64,000 bases of DNA, from contig CASEHX010000012.1 in assembly GCA_949287905.1 (NCBI GenBank), forward strand, positions 1-64,000. Direction: 5' to 3'. The translations under genes and the position numbers were made by a program. The notes below the pieces were generated by a model, which ran no database searches, was not told the DNA's origin, and saw nothing but the letters and a program-made list of their open reading frames with translations. Of this stretch, positions 58,850 to 64,000 are shown piece after piece (positions within the stretch are counted from its first letter, which is position 1; each line of letters opens with the position of its first letter). This DNA is from an uncultured Olsenella sp. Lineage in GTDB: Bacteria; Actinomycetota; Coriobacteriia; Coriobacteriales; Atopobiaceae.

Positions 58850-58868
58850 AGATATGTGTTTCATATCT
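58850..58868. promoter_or_regulatory. Dyad in the kinase/PrpR intergenic region
   Basis: AGATATG-TGTTT-CATATCT, perfect 7-bp arms, 15 bp before the regulator start and about 100 bp before the kinase start. A likely site for the regulator itself. Confidence 0.5.
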
Positions 58869-58883
58869 GAACGGATGTGAGCC

Positions 58884-60659
58884 ATGGAGACCTACAGCGC
58901 CCTTCTCGTCTCTCCCTACCCCGAGCTCGTCAAGGTTGCGGAGTCGGTTGCGGGAGACTACCCCGAGCTCGACCTGACCATTCACGAGGGCGACCTCTCC
59001 GAGGGACTTGCCGCCGCGCTCGGCAGCATGGACTCCGGCTACGACGTGATCATCTCGCGCGGCGGAACGGCGCAGATGCTCGAGGACGAGCTCTCGATCC
59101 CTGTCATAGAGATCGACGTCTCCGCCGCGGACCTCCTGGAGGCCCTCGCCCTCTACAACCCCGGGGGCGCGAGAACCGCCGTGGTGGGCTTCTCCAACGC
59201 GCTCGAGGCAGTGCGCCAGGTGGCGGACTTCTCTGACTTCGACCTCGACATCTTTGACGTGGACTTCGAGGACGAGCTGCCGCTTGTCCTCTATGACATG
59301 CTGGAGGGCGACTACGAGGTCGTGCTCTGCGACAACTTCTCCCAGAGCGCCTGCGCCGCACGGGGGCTGGACGCCCACCTGCTCGCGTCCGGCGAGCAGA
59401 GCGTGAGGAAGGCCCTCAGGGCGGCGCTTCTCCTCTGTCAGCAGATGGGCGAGATCACCTCGCAGAACCACGTTCTCTGGCAGGTCATCCGCAGCCTCCC
59501 GTCAAAGGTCGCGCTCTTCACGGCGGAGGGCAGGCTCGTCTACGCCAACCTCTCCGAGCATCGCCCCGACCTCCTCTCCCTCATGCGCGCCCACCTCGAC
59601 GGGACCGACGACGAGCGGCTCGTCCTGCAGCGCGGGAGGAGGACGTACCGCGTCTCCAAGACCGTCTTCCAGCAGGGGCCCGACACCTACGTGTCCTTCT
59701 CCGTCATGTCCTCGAGCGCACCCACCAACGACAGCCTGCTGGGCATCGAGCGACGGAACCGCGACGAGGTCGAGCGCTCCTACCGGGAGAGCACCTTCAG
59801 CGCGGTCCGGGCGGAGGAGGACATCGCCCCGGCGATCGTGGCGGCGGTGAGGTCCGGGCGGCCCGTGGCGCTCGAGGGCGAGGTGGGCACCGGAAAGAAC
59901 CGCATCGCCGAGCTCCTCTACCTGAGGGGCACGTGGGGCTCCAGGCCGTTTGTGACCATCGACTGCCCCCTGCTCACCGAGAGGAGCTGGGACCACCTCA
60001 TGAACTCGCCCAACTCCCCGCTCTACGGGGAGGGCGAGACCCTCTGGGTCAAGGCGGTCCACGCCCTGCCTCCCATCAGGGCGCAGCGGCTCGTGAGCGT
60101 GATGCGGCAGACGGGGGCGTGCGAGCGGAACCACGTGATCTTCTCGGCCAACGACAACCTGGACGCCACCGAGCCGGGGGCCATCGCCGTATTTGTGGAG
60201 CATCTGCACTGCCACGTGCTCACCGCCCCTCCCCTGCGACGCCGGAGGACCATCCGACAGGCGGTCCGCCTCTTCCTCGACCGGGAGGCGCAGCGGATGA
60301 GGGCGGAGCCGCCCTTCGTCACCGACGAGGCGATGGAGCTCCTGGCGGCGCACCCCTGGCCAAGGAACTACATCGAGCTCCGGCAGGTGCTCCAGCGAGC
60401 CGCCGCAACGGCGGAGGGCGGCGTGGTGAGGGCGGGAGACGTCCGCGAGGCGCTCGACCGCGAGGGGACGACGCGCTTCTCGTCGCTCGACACGCCGAGC
60501 GCGGCGTCGAGCATCGACCTCCTGCGGCCCCTGCGCGCCATAGAGCGCGACGTCGTGCGCATGGTCGTGGAGAAGTACGGCGGAAACCAGACGGAGGCGG
60601 CGCGCACGCTCGGCATCAGCCGGACCACCGTCTGGCGCCTGCTGCGCGACGAGGACTGA
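58884..60659 (+). CDS. PrpR-like regulator with AAA+ domain lacking the sigma-54 loop
   Basis: 591 residues. Residues 1-185 match the PrpR_N sensor (ISRGGTAQMLEDELSIPVIEIDVSAADLLEAL, VVGFSNALEAVRQVADF). A PAS-like region follows (about 200-280). The AAA+ domain keeps Walker A GEVGTGKN near 332, but the region that should hold GAFTGA is missing (LMNSPNSPLYGEGETLWVKAV) and Walker B has lost its acidic pair. The C-terminus is a Fis-type helix-turn-helix (NQTEAARTLGISRTTVWRLL). Actinobacteria lack sigma-54, so it must act with sigma-70-type polymerase. It likely controls the divergent catabolic operon. Confidence 0.88.
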   Translation: METYSALLVSPYPELVKVAESVAGDYPELDLTIHEGDLSEGLAAALGSMDSGYDVIISRGGTAQMLEDELSIPVIEIDVSAADLLEALALYNPGGARTAVVGFSNALEAVRQVADFSDFDLDIFDVDFEDELPLVLYDMLEGDYEVVLCDNFSQSACAARGLDAHLLASGEQSVRKALRAALLLCQQMGEITSQNHVLWQVIRSLPSKVALFTAEGRLVYANLSEHRPDLLSLMRAHLDGTDDERLVLQRGRRTYRVSKTVFQQGPDTYVSFSVMSSSAPTNDSLLGIERRNRDEVERSYRESTFSAVRAEEDIAPAIVAAVRSGRPVALEGEVGTGKNRIAELLYLRGTWGSRPFVTIDCPLLTERSWDHLMNSPNSPLYGEGETLWVKAVHALPPIRAQRLVSVMRQTGACERNHVIFSANDNLDATEPGAIAVFVEHLHCHVLTAPPLRRRRTIRQAVRLFLDREAQRMRAEPPFVTDEAMELLAAHPWPRNYIELRQVLQRAAATAEGGVVRAGDVREALDREGTTRFSSLDTPSAASSIDLLRPLRAIERDVVRMVVEKYGGNQTEAARTLGISRTTVWRLLRDED

Positions 60660-60856
60660 CGGAAGCGGAGGGTTGGACGGTTGCGAGGCGCTGGCTCCGC
60701 ACCCCGCGCCCCGCTTGTGGGACCGATTCCATCAAACAGCGCAATTTCAGGCTGCGCAGCGCTTACATGTGCCTTGCCTGCGCTAAACTTGGGGCCAGTA
60801 CGTTACCAGTTGCAACTGCGCGCAAGGGGCGCGCAACGGAAAGGAAGCGCAACGAG

Positions 60857-61858
60857 ATGAACATCCTGTTCTATGGAACCGCCAGCTATGACAGGGCCTC
60901 GTTCACCAAGGAGCTCGTGGACTACCCCGAGATCAAGATCGACTTCACCGAAACCAACCTCACGCCCATGACCGCGGCGCTCGCGCGCGGCTATGACGCC
61001 GTCTGCGCCTTCGTCAACGCGGACTGCGGCGCCATGACGCTCGAGATCCTCGCCGGCTTTGGCGTGAAGCTGCTGCTCATGCGCTGCGCCGGCTTCGACG
61101 CCGTCAACGTTGCCGTGGCCGAGGACCTGGGCATCAAGGTCACCCGCGTCCCCGCCTACTCCCCCGAGGCCATCGCCGAGCACGCCATGGGCCTCGCGCT
61201 GGCCGCCAACCGCCGCATCTGCAAGGGCTACATCCGCGTCCGCGAGAACGACTTCTCGCTCGACGGCCTCGTCGGCGAGACGCTCCACGGCAAGACCGCC
61301 GGCATCATCGGCACCGGCCGCATCGGCGCCGCGCTCTGCCGCATCTGCAAGGGCTTTGGCATGAAGGTCCTGGGCTCCGACCTCTACCCCAACCAGAAGC
61401 TCGTGGAGGAGGGCGTCGTCGACGAGTACGTCGACTACGACGAGCTCTATCGCCGCTCCGACCTCATCTCGCTCCACGCCTTCCTCAACGACGAGAGCCG
61501 TCACATGATCAACGACGAGTCCATCGCGAAGATGAAGGACGGCGTGATCTTCATCAACACCGGTCGCGGCGGCCTCGTGGACACGCAGGCCCTCATCCGC
61601 GGCATCCTCTCCGGCAAGATCGGCGCCGCCGGCCTCGACGTCTACGACGAGGAGGGCCCCAACGTCTACCAGAACCGCGGCGGCCAGGTCATCGACTCCG
61701 TGACCGCGCGCCTCTGCTCCTTCCCCAACGTCGTCATGACCAGCCACCAGGCGTTCTTCACCCACGAGGCCCTCGGCGAGATCGCCCGCGTCACGCTCGA
61801 CAACGCGCGCGCCTACGCCAACGGCACCGACTTCGTGGACCGCAGCGTGGTCTGCTAG
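60857..61858 (+). CDS. D-2-hydroxyacid dehydrogenase, LdhA-type
   Basis: 333 residues from ATG 60857. Residues MNILFYGTASYDRASF and RCAGFDAVNVAVAEDLGIKVTRVPAYSPEAIAEH are typical of D-lactate dehydrogenase. NAD motif GIIGTGRIGAA near 151, active-site Arg in NTGRGGLVDT near 235, Glu in VYDEEGPNVYQ near 264 and His in MTSHQAFFTHEAL near 296. It reduces pyruvate to D-lactate to reoxidise NADH. Longer upstream reading is rejected as a shadow of the regulator. The pyruvate kinase gene follows 58 bp later. Confidence 0.9.
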   Translation: MNILFYGTASYDRASFTKELVDYPEIKIDFTETNLTPMTAALARGYDAVCAFVNADCGAMTLEILAGFGVKLLLMRCAGFDAVNVAVAEDLGIKVTRVPAYSPEAIAEHAMGLALAANRRICKGYIRVRENDFSLDGLVGETLHGKTAGIIGTGRIGAALCRICKGFGMKVLGSDLYPNQKLVEEGVVDEYVDYDELYRRSDLISLHAFLNDESRHMINDESIAKMKDGVIFINTGRGGLVDTQALIRGILSGKIGAAGLDVYDEEGPNVYQNRGGQVIDSVTARLCSFPNVVMTSHQAFFTHEALGEIARVTLDNARAYANGTDFVDRSVVC

Positions 61859-61916
61859 CCGGCATCGCCCGCCCCGTCCCCCTGTTCCCCCTGTCCGAGC
61901 GAAGAGAGAGGCTCAG

Positions 61917-63368
61917 ATGGCAACTTTCAAGAAGAAGAAGACCAAGATCGTGTGCACCATGGGTCCGGCCGTCGAGGACGAGGAGGTGCTGCGCCAGCTC
62001 ATCCTGCACGGCATGAACGTTGCGCGCTTCAACTTCTCCCACGGCTCCCACGAGTACCACCGCAAGAACATCGAGCGCGTGCGCAAGCTCTCCCGCGAGC
62101 TCTCCATCCCGGTGGCGATCCTGCTCGACACCAAGGGCCCCGAGGTCCGCACCGGCCTGCTCAAGGACGGCGAGAAGGTCCAGCTCGAGACCGGCAAGAC
62201 CTGCATCGTCACCACCGACGACGACGTGGTGGGAACCGCCGAGCGCTTCTCGCTCGACTACAAGGAGCTGCCCAACGAGGTGGAGAAGGGCTCCGTCATC
62301 CTGATCGACGACGGTCTCATCGGCCTGGAGGTCGACCACGTCGAGGGCACCGACATGTACTGCAAGATCACCAACGGCGGCCTGCTCGGCGAGCGCAAGG
62401 GCGTGAACATCCCCAACGTCAACATCAGCCTGCCGTCCGTCACCGCCCAGGACCGCGCGGACATCATGTTTGGCTGCGAGCTGGGCATCGACGCCATCGC
62501 CGCCTCCTTCATCCGCGACGGCAAGGCCGTCCAGGAGATCCGCAAGATCTGCATCGAGATGGGCACGCCCAACATCCTCATCTTCCCCAAGATCGAGAGC
62601 GCCCTTGGCGTGAAGAACTTCGACGAGATCCTCCACGAGGCCGACGGCTGCATGGTCGCCCGCGGCGACCTGGGCGTTGAGGTGCCGGCCGCCGAGGTGC
62701 CGCACATCCAGAAGACCATCATCCGCAAGTGCAACCAGCACTACAAGCCGGTCATCACCGCCACGCAGATGCTCGACTCCATGCAGCGCAACCCGCGCCC
62801 CACGCGCGCCGAGGTCACCGACGTTGCCAACGCCATCTACGACGGCACCGACTGCGTCATGCTCTCCGGCGAGACCGCGGCCGGCAAGTACCCGATCGAG
62901 GCCGTGAAGACCATGTCCGAGATCTGCAAGGAGACCGAGAAGTACGTGCCCGAGCGCAAGGAGTACCACGACCGCGGCGGCGTGCGCAACGTCAACGGCG
63001 CCACCGGCTTTGCCGCGCTCGAGATGGCCGACCGCGTGAACGCCAAGTGCATCCTCGCCCCCACGCACTCCGGCCGCTCCGCGCGCCTGATCTCCACCTT
63101 CCGTCCCAAGATGCCGCTCTACGCCACGTCCCCGAGCGAGGAGACCATCCGTCGCACCTGCTTCTACTGGGGCGTCTACGCGTACCGCACCGTGGAGCAG
63201 GGCTCGCTCTCCAGCACGCTCTACAACGCGCTGACCACGGCGAAGAACAACGGCCTGGTCGAGGCCGGCGACATCGTCGTCATCACCGCCGGCGACGCCC
63301 AGACCTCGCCGCGCCTGGGCGACTACACCACCTCCACCAACATGGCGATGGTGGCGCAGGTCCAGTAG
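61917..63368 (+). CDS. pyk: Pyruvate kinase
   Basis: 483 residues. Converts phosphoenolpyruvate and ADP to pyruvate and ATP. KTKIVCTMGPAVEDEEVLRQLI, ARFNFSHGSHEYHRKNI, LLDTKGPEVRTG, the active-site IFPKIESALGVKNFDEIL near 224, MVARGDLGVEVP, KPVITATQMLDSM and the C-terminal regulatory domain. Downstream of ldhA with a probable shared transcript, giving pyruvate then D-lactate. A strong terminator follows. Confidence 0.96.
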   Translation: MATFKKKKTKIVCTMGPAVEDEEVLRQLILHGMNVARFNFSHGSHEYHRKNIERVRKLSRELSIPVAILLDTKGPEVRTGLLKDGEKVQLETGKTCIVTTDDDVVGTAERFSLDYKELPNEVEKGSVILIDDGLIGLEVDHVEGTDMYCKITNGGLLGERKGVNIPNVNISLPSVTAQDRADIMFGCELGIDAIAASFIRDGKAVQEIRKICIEMGTPNILIFPKIESALGVKNFDEILHEADGCMVARGDLGVEVPAAEVPHIQKTIIRKCNQHYKPVITATQMLDSMQRNPRPTRAEVTDVANAIYDGTDCVMLSGETAAGKYPIEAVKTMSEICKETEKYVPERKEYHDRGGVRNVNGATGFAALEMADRVNAKCILAPTHSGRSARLISTFRPKMPLYATSPSEETIRRTCFYWGVYAYRTVEQGSLSSTLYNALTTAKNNGLVEAGDIVVITAGDAQTSPRLGDYTTSTNMAMVAQVQ

Positions 63369-63390
63369 CCGAGAAGAACAGCGAGTCGCA

Positions 63391-63420
63391 GGGCCCCGGA
63401 CGTGCGTCCGGGGCCCTTTT
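63391..63420 (+). terminator. Intrinsic terminator after pyk
   Basis: GGGCCCCGGAC (63391-63401), loop GTGC, GTCCGGGGCCC (63406-63416) and TTTT. 22 nt past the stop codon. Confidence 0.9.
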
Positions 63421-63435
63421 GCGTTGCCCGCGGGG

Positions 63436-63720
63436 CTTCTCGATTGACGGTTGCGGGCTCGTCTCAGCCTTGCGTGCTTCTCGCGATTATGAAAGCGGGC
63501 TCGTCTCAGCCCTGCACGCTTCTCGCTTGACGGTGGCGGGCTCGTCTCAGTCCTGCGGGGCTTCTCGCTTGACGAAAGCGGGCTCGTCTCAGCTTTGAAC
63601 GCCCTTCAGGCTGAGACGAGCCCTGTTTGGTCAAGTTTTCCGGCCGCAAGGCTGAGACGAGGCCCGTTTGGTCAAGTTTTCCGGCCACGAAGCTGAGACG
63701 AGCCCCGTTTGGTCAAGCGG
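63436..63720. repeat. Mirror-symmetric 41-bp array, family C copy 2
   Basis: GGCTCGTCTCAG forward at 63456, 63498, 63539 and 63581, inverted at 63611, 63652 (with one inserted G) and 63693. Spacing is 41 or 42 bp throughout and the inner gap is 18 bp, as in copy 1. Each forward unit also has CTTCTCGCTTGACGAAAGCG; inverted units carry the matching TTGGTCAAG. A half unit precedes at 63436. It lies between the convergent pyk and DUF4160 genes. Confidence 0.92.
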
Positions 63721-63725
63721 AGAAC

Positions 63726-64000
63726 TCAGCCCTCAAAGAAGCCCTGGTCGCTCATCTTCGACCAAGCAAGGTACATCTCCCGATAGTTCGCCTTAATGAA
63801 CCGGCAGATGACACTCAACTCATGGTCGGAGAGCCTACCGCGATCCCGCACAACCGCTTCGCCACTGCTCCGTACGAAGAACTTGGCCGAGCCGCCTTCG
63901 GTCAGGCGCGCATCGCTTGCATGGACGTGCATGCACTCAACAATGCAGTGGGCAGTGAAGTAGAGGTAGTACCCGCATATCTTGAAGTCGTAGTACTTAG
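63726..64000 (-). CDS. DUF4160 protein, N-terminus outside window
   Basis: The open frame reaches the window end, giving at least 91 residues: KYYDFKICGYYLYFTAHC, CMHVHASDARLTEGGSAKFFVRSSGE, LSDHELSVICRFIKANYREMYLAWSKM. The HVHA motif, the short strand pattern KFF and the helix before the C-terminus match DUF4160, often paired with DUF2442 in mobile or toxin-antitoxin-like loci. Its partner would lie outside the window. GC content is lower than in neighbouring genes, hinting at later arrival. Confidence 0.7.
   Translation of the reverse strand, partial: KYYDFKICGYYLYFTAHCIVECMHVHASDARLTEGGSAKFFVRSSGEAVVRDRGRLSDHELSVICRFIKANYREMYLAWSKMSDQGFFEG

Noticed and set aside
59933..61858. A 641-codon frame joining the end of the regulator to the D-hydroxyacid dehydrogenase
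   Set aside because: Only the part from 60857 is protein-like; the upstream part overlaps PrpR in another frame.

Overview
The window is high-GC (about two thirds by eye), gene-dense DNA from what looks like a coriobacterial actinomycete (Olsenella/Atopobiaceae type). The basis is codon use, a Tad pilus locus without a secretin (single-membrane cell), an actinobacterial CarD, a PrpR-type regulator that has lost its sigma-54 contact loop, and anaerobe-like metabolism (D-lactate dehydrogenase, Tat-exported tannase-like lipoprotein, GntP and SLC13 permeases). The genus is an inference. No phage, integrase, transposase gene or CRISPR array is present.

Layout. 1-9 kb: partial MFS exporter with a wHTH regulator, a metal-binding HMA protein, an overlapping CydDC-like ABC exporter / YgbA / DUF454 operon, a zinc-ribbon membrane protein and a CmpB-family membrane protein. 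9-18 kb: lgt, a NifU-type scaffold, a U32-family protein, tyrS, a class A PBP and a C39-like exported protein. 18-33 kb: phosphohexomutase, an RlmKL-like methyltransferase, kup, citrate synthase with an ACT protein, carD, a cyclophilin lipoprotein, brnQ, a tannase-like hydrolase, acylphosphatase and tRNA-Phe. 33-43 kb: a 13-gene Tad/Flp pilus operon on the minus strand ending in DUF192 and FHA genes. 43-50 kb: rsgA, gntP and a Ca-type P-ATPase with a leader hairpin over its ribosome binding site. 50-61 kb: an eight-gene catabolic operon (DUF1537 kinase, Fe-ADH, DapA-like, PdxA-like, SLC13 permease, sialidase-like, YhcH, MFS) read divergently from a PrpR-like activator. 61-64 kb: ldhA-like, pyk and a partial DUF4160 gene.

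The least expected material is between genes. Several gaps hold repeat arrays of one design: a unit of 41-42 bp with short conserved blocks, repeated head to tail and then inverted around a centre so the array is mirror-symmetric. One array has about 14 units (20.2-20.9 kb). Two arrays at 46.7 and 63.4 kb share a different unit sequence but the same 41-42 bp period and the same 18-bp centre. A separate 110-bp repeat (25.7 and 46.6 kb), a 25-bp tandem array, a 34-bp tandem array and long inverted repeats fill other gaps. A short word, CTTCTCGCC or its complement, recurs in and around most of these elements and at many gene ends. Two kinds of REP-like palindrome with a GGGAC-N-GTCCC core have inserted in frame in genes or supply a stop codon.
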